A stretch of DNA of 5,342 nt from a bacterium (GTDB lineage Bacteria > Planctomycetota > JACOTG01 > JAUIME01). The translations under genes were made by a program, and so were the position numbers. Location: contig JAUIME010000410.1 of the NCBI GenBank assembly GCA_030433195.1, positions 1-5,342 on the forward strand. Reading direction: 5' to 3'. This document shows positions 1 through 5,259 of the stretch, piece after piece; position 1 is the first letter of the stretch, and every line of letters starts with the position of its first letter. The notes beneath the pieces are model-generated. The model was not told the DNA's origin. It ran no database searches and worked only from the letters and a program-made list of their open reading frames with translations.

Positions 1-878
1 ACGAGACGGCTCTGACCGACGCTATGCTTCGATCGGGCGCGACGATCCACGAGATGAACGTCGTGCGCGCGCGTGTCTCGACGATGAAGGCGGGAGGGCT
101 CGCCCTCGCCGCGGCCCCGGCTCGGGTCGTGACGCTCGCGATCTCCGACGTCGTCGGCGACGATCTCGCGACCATCGGATCGGGTCCCACCTACGGCGGC
201 GCGAGTTCGTTCGCCGAGGCGACCACGATCCTGCGCGAACGGCTCGCCGATCACGAGATTCCCGCGTCGGTGCGCGATCGATTCGCGGCCGGCGTGCGCG
301 GGGGCGTCGACGAGCCGCCGCGTCCCGACGATCCCCGGCTTTCGCGCGTGGAGCACCACGTCGTGGCCTCGAATCGCGACGCGCTCGAAGCGGCCGCTAC
401 GCAGGCGCGCGCCCTGGGCCGCGATCCCGTGACGATCGTTTCGGCGCGTGTCGAAGGCGAAGCACGCGACGTCGCGCGGGATTTCGTCGCCCGGCTCCTC
501 GCGGTCCGCGATGCGGCGCGCGAGGGCGAGCGTGCGTGCTTGCTCTTCGGGGGCGAGACGACGGTAACGGTGCGCGGAAGTGGGCTCGGGGGCCGGAACC
601 TCGAGGTCGCGCTCGCGGCGTCGATGGCGCTCGGGGAGCGCGACGGGGTGACGCTGCTCGCGGCCGGGACCGATGGAACGGACGGGCCGACCGACGCTGC
701 CGGAGCGATCGTCGACGGCGACACCGCGCGCGCGGGCGAACGCCTCGGGCTCGATGCGCGGGACTTCCTCGAGCGCAACGATTCGTACCGCTACTTCGAG
801 GCGCTCGACGGATTGCTGCGTACGGGACCGACAGGGACCAACGTCATGGATCTCGGGATCGGACTCGTCGACGGGTGA
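1..878 (+). CDS. gckA: Glycerate 2-kinase (MOFRL family), C-terminal part; start lies outside the window
   Basis: This enzyme family transfers phosphate from ATP to D-glycerate, giving 2-phosphoglycerate in the cytoplasm; older databases call some members hydroxypyruvate reductase (TtuD). The frame is open from base 3, and the residues before the ATG at 24 continue the family pattern, so that ATG is internal and the 5' end is missing. Numbering from it, conserved blocks are SGATIHEMNVVR (residues 4-15), the glycine-rich SDVVGDDLATIGSGPT (41-56) that closes the N-terminal domain, and a MOFRL domain at about 172-276. That domain contains GGETTVTVRGSGLGGRN (176-192), AAGTDGTDGPTDAAG (213-227) and a closing GPTGTNVMDL. 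About 290 residues are visible; full-length members have roughly 410-460. The reading frame is intact to the TGA. It converges on the lipoprotein gene 46 bp away, with no clear terminator between them. The family call is firm; the symbol is only the usual one for this family. Confidence 0.9.
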   Translation, partial: ETALTDAMLRSGATIHEMNVVRARVSTMKAGGLALAAAPARVVTLAISDVVGDDLATIGSGPTYGGASSFAEATTILRERLADHEIPASVRDRFAAGVRGGVDEPPRPDDPRLSRVEHHVVASNRDALEAAATQARALGRDPVTIVSARVEGEARDVARDFVARLLAVRDAAREGERACLLFGGETTVTVRGSGLGGRNLEVALAASMALGERDGVTLLAAGTDGTDGPTDAAGAIVDGDTARAGERLGLDARDFLERNDSYRYFEALDGLLRTGPTGTNVMDLGIGLVDG

Positions 879-898
879 CGGCACGGCGGGGCGACGTC

Positions 899-928
899 GG
901 TTTCCGCGTTTACGGTATCCGCGTTTAC
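899..928. repeat. 15-bp tandem duplication across a stop codon
   Basis: Two adjacent 15-bp units, GGTTTCCGCGTTTAC at 899-913 and GGTATCCGCGTTTAC at 914-928, differ at one base. On the minus strand each contains TAA in the frame of the lipoprotein gene. The gene therefore ends at 927-925 and has a second in-frame TAA 15 nt later, at 912-910. Confidence 0.8.
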
Positions 929-2496
929 TTGGGGCCGTCGTCCCTGGGCTCGAGATACCCGAGCGCTTCGAGTTGCCGCCGCCGTTCGTCGTCCAGCGGG
1001 ACGTGCGACTCCTCGTTCGGAATCGCGGGCAGCGACGCGATCCGACGCAGCTCGGCGAGCATCGAATCCATCTCTTCGCGACGCACGGCGGATGCTTGCG
1101 TGAACGCGATCGGGGAGGCCTCTCGAGGGTCGTTGACGAGATCGTAGGCCCACGCGCGCGGCGAGTCGGTCTCGAGGGTCCCGAGCGCCATGAGCTTCGT
1201 CGATCGCGTGCGGAGCGAACGGTAGACGTCGCCCGATTTCACGACCTCGGCGATGTACGCCTCCGAGTACACGGGGCGCTCCTCGAAGTGGCGAGCCTCC
1301 ATCGCGGGCACGATCGATCGGCCGCTCGGCGCGGGCGGGGCATCGGGCAAGCCGGCGAGCTCGAGCAGTGTCGGAAAGACGTCCACGGTCGAAACGATCG
1401 GGGTGATGTCGCGCGACGCCGGTAGCCCACCCGGCGGGCGGATCAGGAGCGGCACGCGCAGTTCGGAGTCGAAGACGAAGTCGCCGTGCTGGAAGTAGTA
1501 GCCGTTCTCGTCGAGGCTCTCGCCGTGGTCGGCCGTGAGCACGATGAGCGTCGAGTCGGCGAGCCCGAGCGACTCGAGGCCTTCGAGCAGTCGTCCGATT
1601 TGGGAATCGGTGTAGCGGATCTCGCCGTGATACGCCTCGAGGAAGTCGCCGTACGTCGTGAGTCCCGGCAGGAGTTGATAGTGCGGGAGGCGTCGTCGGT
1701 CGAAACTCGGATCGGTCTGTCCGCGGGCGCCGCCGCCGGCTGCCGTCGCGAACTCCTCGGGCGGATCGTACGGCCCGTGCGGGTCGAAGTAGTGCGTCCA
1801 GAGGAAGAACGGCTCGTCGCCGGTGTCGGCAAGCCAGGCGAGCGCGCGCGTCGTCACGGACGCCGCGCGGCGCTGGTACTCCTCGTACTTGCGCGCCGTG
1901 TGCCAGAAGTAGCCCGTGTCGACACCCGCGCGCTGTAGCGCGTCGAGCTCTTCCTCGAGTCGATTCGGCCCGTCGACGACGAGCGGATCCTCCATCTCGT
2001 CGTCGTAAACGTCGAAGCCCTGATCGAGACCGTAGCGCGCCTCGAGGACCACCGCGGAGACGAACGCCGCCGTCGCGTAGCCGCGGTCGGCGAAGATCTC
2101 CGGCAGCGTCAGGACGTCGTCCGAGAGGCGATAGACGCCGTTGGATCGCGCACCGTGGACGTGGGGGTAGGCGCCCGACAGGATCGCGGCGTGCGAAGGC
2201 AGCGTCTGGGACGCCGACGAGATCGCGTGGGTGAATCGATACCCCGTGTCGGCCAGGCGGTCGATGGCGGGGGTGCTCGGTGCCGCGTCCCCGTAGCACG
2301 AGAGACGGTCCATACGCGTCGTGTCGAGCGTGATCAGGACGATCCCGCGGACGGGTTCGGATCCGCCGCCGCTGCACGCTGTCGCCAAGCCGACGAGCAG
2401 CGAGGCCAAGAGCGCACGGAAAGCGGAACGCCACGGTGTGGCGAGGAGCGAACGCGAAGGCGCGGCATCGGTCGACGGCTTCGCGATCAGTCCCAA
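925..2496 (-). CDS. Sulfatase/phosphodiesterase-fold lipoprotein with Thr at the nucleophile position
   Basis: The 523-residue protein belongs to the alkaline phosphatase superfamily, sulfatase branch, whose members hydrolyse sulfate or phosphate esters with two bound metals. An N-terminal signal has R23, a hydrophobic run at 28-40 and LATAC ending at Cys41. This is a loose lipobox, so membrane anchoring is likely but not certain. Superfamily motifs follow: ITLDTTRMD (55-63, metal ligand D58), TLPSHAAILSG (98-108), FFLWTHYFDPHGPY (230-243), YHGEIRYTDSQIG (289-301), TADHGES (321-327) and FQHG with H337. The CxPxR signature of formylglycine sulfatases reads T98-L-P-S-H, so the modifiable Cys/Ser is absent; Thr is the nucleophile in nucleotide pyrophosphatases/phosphodiesterases. 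The C-terminus (LEALGYLEP) resembles many unassigned bacterial members. The start is TTG at 2496-2494, because no later start leaves a full signal peptide. It overlaps the AbrB-like gene by 10 bp, which suggests translational coupling; the nearest GAGG (2513-2510) is far at 13 nt. The substrate is unknown. Confidence 0.85.
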   Translation of the reverse strand: MGLIAKPSTDAAPSRSLLATPWRSAFRALLASLLVGLATACSGGGSEPVRGIVLITLDTTRMDRLSCYGDAAPSTPAIDRLADTGYRFTHAISSASQTLPSHAAILSGAYPHVHGARSNGVYRLSDDVLTLPEIFADRGYATAAFVSAVVLEARYGLDQGFDVYDDEMEDPLVVDGPNRLEEELDALQRAGVDTGYFWHTARKYEEYQRRAASVTTRALAWLADTGDEPFFLWTHYFDPHGPYDPPEEFATAAGGGARGQTDPSFDRRRLPHYQLLPGLTTYGDFLEAYHGEIRYTDSQIGRLLEGLESLGLADSTLIVLTADHGESLDENGYYFQHGDFVFDSELRVPLLIRPPGGLPASRDITPIVSTVDVFPTLLELAGLPDAPPAPSGRSIVPAMEARHFEERPVYSEAYIAEVVKSGDVYRSLRTRSTKLMALGTLETDSPRAWAYDLVNDPREASPIAFTQASAVRREEMDSMLAELRRIASLPAIPNEESHVPLDDERRRQLEALGYLEPRDDGPK

Positions 2497-2786
2497 AAGT
2501 CTCGTCGATCCTCAGGACGTACTTCGGGCGGGTCTTCGATGAGCCGTTCGAACTTCCGGTTCGCCTGGTCGCTCTTCTCGCGTTCCTGCTCGATAATGCG
2601 TTCGATCGAATCGGCGGGCGGGGGAGCGGCGCCTTCGGTGAACGGATCGTAGTCGGTCTTCTCGATCCACAGCCGGCCGTCGTCTTTCCCGACGATGGCG
2701 TACGATCCGGGTCGCAGACCGATGGACTTCAGGAGCTTCGCCGGGACGTGGATCGAACCGTCGTCGCTGATCTTGATTCGGGTCAT
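2487..2786 (-). CDS. AbrB/MazE/SpoVT-type DNA-binding protein with a charged C-terminal tail
   Basis: Ninety-nine residues. The first 44 fit the swapped-hairpin AbrB domain: a beta strand (TRIKIS), the turn DDGSIHVPAKLLKSIGL, then RPGSYAIVGKDDGRLWIEK. Such domains dimerise and bind DNA as transition-state regulators or antitoxins. The remaining 55 residues begin DYDPF, have a short proline-rich linker (APPPAD) and then a highly charged, probably helical segment (IERIIEQEREKSDQANRKF), ending in RPEDRRDFWD. The tail could be an oligomerisation or partner-binding region. No PIN, MazF or other toxin gene is adjacent, so an antitoxin role is not supported; local autoregulation of the cluster is possible. 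The ATG at 2786 has a weak GAGA 8 nt upstream. The gene lies 40 bp after the GDPD-like gene and overlaps the lipoprotein gene. The domain call is good; the role is inferred. Confidence 0.8.
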   Translation of the reverse strand: MTRIKISDDGSIHVPAKLLKSIGLRPGSYAIVGKDDGRLWIEKTDYDPFTEGAAPPPADSIERIIEQEREKSDQANRKFERLIEDPPEVRPEDRRDFWD

Positions 2787-2826
2787 GGGGCGATTCTCGG
2801 AGCGGCGACGCGCGGACCGCGCGGCG

Positions 2827-3606
2827 CTACGAAGTCTGGCGCTCGAGGAAGCGTCGCAGGCGTCCCGGGTACAACGTCATGACGCCTTCGGGGCGCAGCG
2901 TCAACGCGCGCTGGAACTCTTTCTGGTGCTCGACCGTGTAGATCCACACCTTGATCCGCGCCTCGCGACACATCGTCATGACCTTGCCCGATGCCGCGCC
3001 GCGGTGCATCATGAGCACGTGCGGGTGTTCACGGATCGCTTCGACGACCTTTTCCCATCCCGCTCGCGGGCCGAGCGTGCGGCCGAGTCGGAAGTGCGGC
3101 CGCATCGCGCGCAGCTTCTTGAGCATCGCCGGATCGTGGGTGAAGACGACCGTGCTGTTCGGGAGCGAGTACTTTCGAATCAGCTCGACGACTTTCTCGG
3201 CGAGTTCGGGCTGTGTTTCTTCGGTGCCCATGAGCTCGAGCGCGAGATCCGCGCGATCCCGCGTGAGCAGGATGGCTTCTTCGAGCGTCGAGATCGGTTC
3301 TTCGTAGATGCGTCGGCCGCGACCTCCCTTGATGCGAAGCTTGCGGATCTCGCGGAGCGGCAGCTTCGAGATGGAGCCCTTGCCGTTGGTCTTGCGCGAG
3401 AGATCTTCGTCGCGGAACAACACCGGATACCCGTCGGCGGAGATTCGCACGTCGAGACTGACGATGGACGCCCCTTTGCGGATCGCGAAGTCGCAGGCGC
3501 GGAGGGTGTTCTCGGGTGCCAGGCCCGAAGCTCCACGGAACGCGATGTTCTCGAACTCTACGCGCTTCTTGACCTTGGATGTCGCAGGCATGTCGGGGCT
3601 CCCCAT
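2827..3606 (-). CDS. GDPD-like protein lacking both catalytic histidines (probable pseudoenzyme)
   Basis: The 259-residue protein has the glycerophosphodiester phosphodiesterase TIM-barrel pattern along its whole length: FRGASGLAPENTL (23-35), GASIVSLDVRISADG (45-59), YPVLFRDEDLSRKTNGKG (60-77), PISTLEEAI (104-112), LALELMG (121-127) and VWIYTV (220-225). Active family members split glycerophosphodiesters into an alcohol and glycerol-3-phosphate, using two histidines and an acidic metal site. Here the first His (AHRG) is Phe23, the second (HDE) is Arg65, and the first metal Glu (ExD) is Ser50. Asp52, Glu124 and Glu32 of PENT remain. The frame is intact and the rest is well conserved, so this is not a decayed gene. 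No signal peptide or membrane segment is seen; the protein is basic and probably cytoplasmic. The ATG at 3606 has GAGG 5 nt upstream. A second ATG at 3591 (Met6) has GGGGAG 7 nt upstream and is a real alternative. It is the first gene of the minus-strand cluster. Confidence 0.85.
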   Translation of the reverse strand: MGSPDMPATSKVKKRVEFENIAFRGASGLAPENTLRACDFAIRKGASIVSLDVRISADGYPVLFRDEDLSRKTNGKGSISKLPLREIRKLRIKGGRGRRIYEEPISTLEEAILLTRDRADLALELMGTEETQPELAEKVVELIRKYSLPNSTVVFTHDPAMLKKLRAMRPHFRLGRTLGPRAGWEKVVEAIREHPHVLMMHRGAASGKVMTMCREARIKVWIYTVEHQKEFQRALTLRPEGVMTLYPGRLRRFLERQTS

Positions 3607-3657
3607 TCGATCCTCGGTTGGCGGCCGGCGTGACGCTAGACCCGCCGCTTCATGGGT

Positions 3658-3686
3658 TTTATCGGAATGATGAGGAAAATAATTAA
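3658..3686 (-). promoter_or_regulatory. Possible weak promoter of the three-gene cluster
   Basis: In an AT-rich island that stands out from the GC-rich surroundings, the minus strand reads TTAATT (3686-3681), 17 bp, then GATAAA (3663-3658). The -10 matches TATAAT at four positions, but the -35 matches TTGACA at only three. Transcription would start near 3651, about 45 nt before the GDPD-like start codon. The call rests mainly on position and base composition. Confidence 0.3.
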
Positions 3687-3909
3687 CCTCGCGATCAACC
3701 CGAGAGCCGAGCGAGTGTCCGTTGCCTCCACTAGGCGATTCCCGCCCGGGCTCGGTTTCCGTGCGGGTCGAACCCTATCGTAACGCGCCGCGCTTCGAGT
3801 TTCCGCTCCGTGTTCGGATCCCTCGTCGGCATCGCCCGATTGCATTGGGAGTCGACCGTTCGCGGCGAAGGTGTCGACGGCTCCGGGGCTCGGATGCGAG
3901 TCTCCTGTC

Positions 3910-3937
3910 GTAAGCAAGGTCCGCCGGTGGTGCTTAC
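3910..3937. other. Stem-loop downstream of the tRNA gene
   Basis: GTAAGCA (3910-3916) pairs perfectly with TGCTTAC (3931-3937), giving a 7-bp stem around a 14-nt GC-rich loop that could pair weakly within itself. It lies 46 nt beyond the tRNA 3' end. Neither strand has a T-run after it, so it is not a standard intrinsic terminator. It could aid tRNA 3' processing or Rho-dependent termination, or be chance. Confidence 0.35.
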
Positions 3938-3983
3938 CCGTCGGAAAGAGATCGGGATGACTGGAGAGGAGGAGAGGAAGGAG

Positions 3984-4059
3984 TGGTGGAGCCAAGGGGA
4001 TTTGAACCCCTGACCTCTACAATGCGAATGTAGCGCTCTCCCAGCTGAGCTATGGCCCC
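3984..4059 (-). tRNA. tRNA-Ala, anticodon CGC (reads GCG)
   Basis: The minus strand folds as a complete 76-nt tRNA. The acceptor arms GGGGCCA and TGGCTCC pair and include the G3:U70 wobble pair that marks alanine tRNAs. The discriminator is A73 and the CCA end is encoded (3986-3984). The anticodon stem CTACA/TGTAG closes the seven-base loop TTCGCAT, with anticodon CGC at 4026-4024. The T arm contains GGTTCAAATCC, and the D arm begins AGCTCAGCTGGGAGAGC, as in other bacterial alanine tRNAs. The anticodon suits a GC-rich genome that uses GCG heavily. The gene stands alone, without rRNA genes nearby, and has its own promoter. Confidence 0.97.
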
Positions 4060-4076
4060 ACTCGTGCTTGGACGCG

Positions 4077-4092
4077 CGGAATGTACATTCCG
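4077..4092. promoter_or_regulatory. 16-bp perfect palindrome, possible operator
   Basis: CGGAATGTACATTCCG is its own reverse complement over all 16 bases, with no central spacer. It covers the -10 element of the tRNA promoter and lies 42 bp before the J-domain start codon, so a protein bound here could affect both divergent transcripts. No family-specific operator is recognised. Confidence 0.4.
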
Positions 4093-4108
4093 AGGAATCG
4101 CTTGTAAA
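4080..4108 (-). promoter_or_regulatory. Sigma-70-type promoter of tRNA-Ala
   Basis: On the minus strand TTTACA (4108-4103, five of six matches to TTGACA) and TACATT (4085-4080, four of six matches to TATAAT) are separated by exactly 17 bp. The GC-rich CCGCGCG after the -10 resembles the discriminator of stringently controlled stable-RNA promoters. A start near 4073 would leave a leader of about 14 nt before the tRNA. Confidence 0.6.
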
Positions 4109-4122
4109 GCGAAACCTGCCTC

Positions 4123-4128
4123 GGGAGG
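4123..4128 (+). promoter_or_regulatory. Ribosome binding site of the J-domain gene
   Basis: GGGAGG lies 5 nt before the ATG at 4134. It fixes that ATG as the start rather than the in-frame ATG at 4068, which would place translation across the divergent tRNA promoter. Confidence 0.8.
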
Positions 4129-4133
4129 GGCTC

Positions 4134-4484
4134 ATGACCGCCGACTCGATGCCGTCCGATCTCTACGAGCGGCTCGGACTACGACGCACGGCTCACCCGG
4201 CCGAGATCCGCTCGGCTTGGAGAGCGTCCTGCTTTCGGTACCACCCCGATACCGGAGGGCCGCACGCCGACCCCGCGCAGCTCGACGCCGCCCGCGAGGC
4301 GTTTCGAGTATTGTCCGATCCCGAACGGCGTGCGGCGTACGATCGCATCTTGGCCGCGCGTGAGGGCACGGAGCGCCCGTCGGTGCTTTCGCTCGAGAAC
4401 GTCCTCGGGAACTACGAATACCTCGCGGGGCGGGCGGGACGACTCACGCGTCGCATTTGGACGCGGTGGTTCGGTGGCGACTGA
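4134..4484 (+). CDS. Small stand-alone J-domain (DnaJ-like) protein
   Basis: The 116-residue protein has a J domain at about 8-75: SDLYERLGL opens helix I, basic helix II carries EIRSAWRASCFRYHPD, the essential HPD is at 37-39, and FRVLSDPERRAAYDRIL ends the domain. J domains stimulate the ATPase of Hsp70 (DnaK) and bring it to particular clients. The Gly/Phe linker, zinc-finger and substrate-binding domains of full DnaJ are absent, so this is a type III (class C) J protein whose client would be set by the short C-terminal tail. The tail (about 83-116) is basic and aromatic, ending RLTRRIWTRWFGGD, which could form an amphipathic helix that touches membrane or a partner. There is no transmembrane segment. 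The gene is divergent from tRNA-Ala. The PilZ gene follows on the same strand 302 bp later, without an obvious terminator between. The partner is unknown. Confidence 0.88.
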   Translation: MTADSMPSDLYERLGLRRTAHPAEIRSAWRASCFRYHPDTGGPHADPAQLDAAREAFRVLSDPERRAAYDRILAAREGTERPSVLSLENVLGNYEYLAGRAGRLTRRIWTRWFGGD

Positions 4485-4669
4485 CGATCGGCGCGTGTTC
4501 GGAAAAACGAGCACCGTCCCCCGGTCCGTTGCGGAATGTGAACGCGAATCGGCCCCGGGCGGGCGACGCGGGCTTTCGGGTACCCATGGTCCCGGGTCGT
4601 CGAAAACGTCCCCAAATCCGCTCCCTGCGCCCCCTCGCGGCCTTCTGCGCCTCGAATGAGCCGAGCCCG

Positions 4670-4694
4670 TATCCGGAAAAACGGAGAAATCCGC
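4670..4694 (+). repeat. Copy 1 of an imperfect 25-bp repeat; copy 2 is inside the PilZ gene
   Basis: Bases 4670-4694 match 4796-4820 at 21 of 25 positions, and the last 16 at 15 of 16. The copies are 126 bp apart, a multiple of three, and both lie in the PilZ frame. This copy would encode YPEKRRNP, the other encodes FPEKRRYP. Both contain a small hairpin, CGGA-GAAA-TCCG here and CGGA-GATA-TCCG in the gene. Confidence 0.5.
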
Positions 4695-4776
4695 TAACAG
4701 GTATGTCAGTTGCTCTGCTCGGGGGTGCAAGACGAGAATCTCTGAATCATCCGAACACTGTTCATTGGGACATTTC

Positions 4777-4780
4777 GAGG
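4777..4780 (+). promoter_or_regulatory. Ribosome binding site of the PilZ gene
   Basis: GAGG lies 6 nt before the ATG at 4787. The upstream in-frame ATGs (4457, 4703) have no comparable site, so this one decides the start. Confidence 0.7.
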
Positions 4781-4786
4781 TTTGGA

Positions 4787-5194
4787 ATGATCTGTTTTCC
4801 AGAGAAACGGAGATATCCGCGATTGTCTCGATCGTACCCGATCAAGATCACGCGAACGACGACCGACCGCGACCGGGAGCTCGATCCCGTGGTCGCGGGG
4901 GGCACGACCATCAACGTCAGTGCCCGCGGCGTCTATTTCGTGAACTACAGCTACGGGGAGATCTTTCCGGATATGCCATTCGACGTCGTCCTCACCGTCC
5001 CGAGCTCGTTCTCCAGCAAGTCCTACTTCTGCCCGATCAACCTGCACGGCGCCGCACGCGTCGTGCGAGTCGACAACTACTACACGGATCTTCTCTTCTC
5101 TCAGCGCGTGGCCTTGGAATTCCGGACTCCACTGGAGCTGGACAAGCCTTGCGTTCCGCGAGAGGGGATTCTCCAGGGCGAGAGTGTAGTGTAA
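4787..5194 (+). CDS. PilZ domain protein, predicted c-di-GMP receptor
   Basis: With the start at 4787 the protein has 135 residues and is essentially one PilZ domain. PilZ domains bind cyclic di-GMP and pass the signal to motility, exopolysaccharide or other outputs. Both ligand motifs are intact: RxxxR as R8-R-Y-P-R12, and N/DxSxxG as N43-V-S-A-R-G48. Beta-rich sequence follows, with GVYFVNY (48-54), a segment typical of PilZ barrels (GAARVVRVD) and VALEF near the end. There is no signal peptide, membrane segment or second domain, so it would act in the cytoplasm as a single-domain adaptor. An upstream start at 4703 or 4457 would add up to 110 residues of unrecognised sequence, which is less likely. 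The gene is followed by a strong terminator. Its output partner cannot be told from the window. Confidence 0.88.
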   Translation: MICFPEKRRYPRLSRSYPIKITRTTTDRDRELDPVVAGGTTINVSARGVYFVNYSYGEIFPDMPFDVVLTVPSSFSSKSYFCPINLHGAARVVRVDNYYTDLLFSQRVALEFRTPLELDKPCVPREGILQGESVV

Positions 5195-5259
5195 CGAAGG
5201 GAGACGAGACTCGACGAGGCGGGAAGGTACGAAACCAAACGATCAGGACCGAAAGACTA

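Larger units (their letters stand above)
3607..3983. other. Intergenic region between the GDPD-like gene and tRNA-Ala
   Basis: This stretch of 377 bp has no convincing gene. Open frames across it are rich in Arg, Ser and Pro, resemble no family, and some run into the tRNA. It holds the AT-rich island (about 3657-3686) with the possible cluster promoter, a stem-loop at 3910-3937, and a purine-rich run (about 3962-3982) next to the tRNA 3' end. No classical terminator for the tRNA was found. Confidence 0.6.
4485..4786. other. Spacer between the J-domain and PilZ genes
   Basis: These 302 bp hold no recognised gene. The PilZ frame stays open back to 4457, but the upstream residues look like no known domain, and the best ribosome binding site is at 4777. 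Short sequences resembling the start of the PilZ coding region occur here. Base composition becomes more AT-rich after about 4650, as expected before a gene. No convincing -35/-10 pair, riboswitch or terminator was found. Confidence 0.55.

Noticed and set aside
791..2434. 547-residue open frame on the minus strand overlapping the lipoprotein gene
   Set aside because: It is Arg-rich and low in complexity, lacks family motifs and is simply another frame of the sulfatase-fold gene. It also runs into the end of the glycerate kinase gene.
2487..2786. Toxin-antitoxin module
   Set aside because: The AbrB-like domain would suit an antitoxin, but neither neighbour resembles a toxin.
2695..3633. 312-residue open frame on the plus strand, longer than the GDPD-like gene opposite
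   Set aside because: It has no recognisable domain and an Arg-rich composition, while the opposite strand shows clear GDPD motifs along its whole length. Long antisense frames are expected in GC-rich DNA.
3636..3995. 119-residue minus-strand open frame
   Set aside because: Its start lies inside the 3' end of the tRNA, it has no domain, and its composition looks random.
3984..4059. tRNA gene as an integration site for a mobile element
   Set aside because: No integrase gene and no repeated copy of the tRNA 3' end was seen in the window.
4557..4612. Terminator after the J-domain gene, from the short palindromes GGGTACCC and CCCGGG
   Set aside because: They are only 6-8 bp palindromes without a loop or T-run; they do not form a terminator hairpin.
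4457..4786. Upstream extension of the PilZ protein to 245 residues
   Set aside because: The ATG at 4457 lies inside the J-domain gene, the extra residues match no domain, and a well-spaced GAGG supports 4787. Kept only as a finding because of the in-phase repeats.
4485..4786. c-di-GMP riboswitch before the PilZ gene
   Set aside because: Such riboswitches often precede c-di-GMP genes, but the conserved GEMM core sequences were not found on reading this region.
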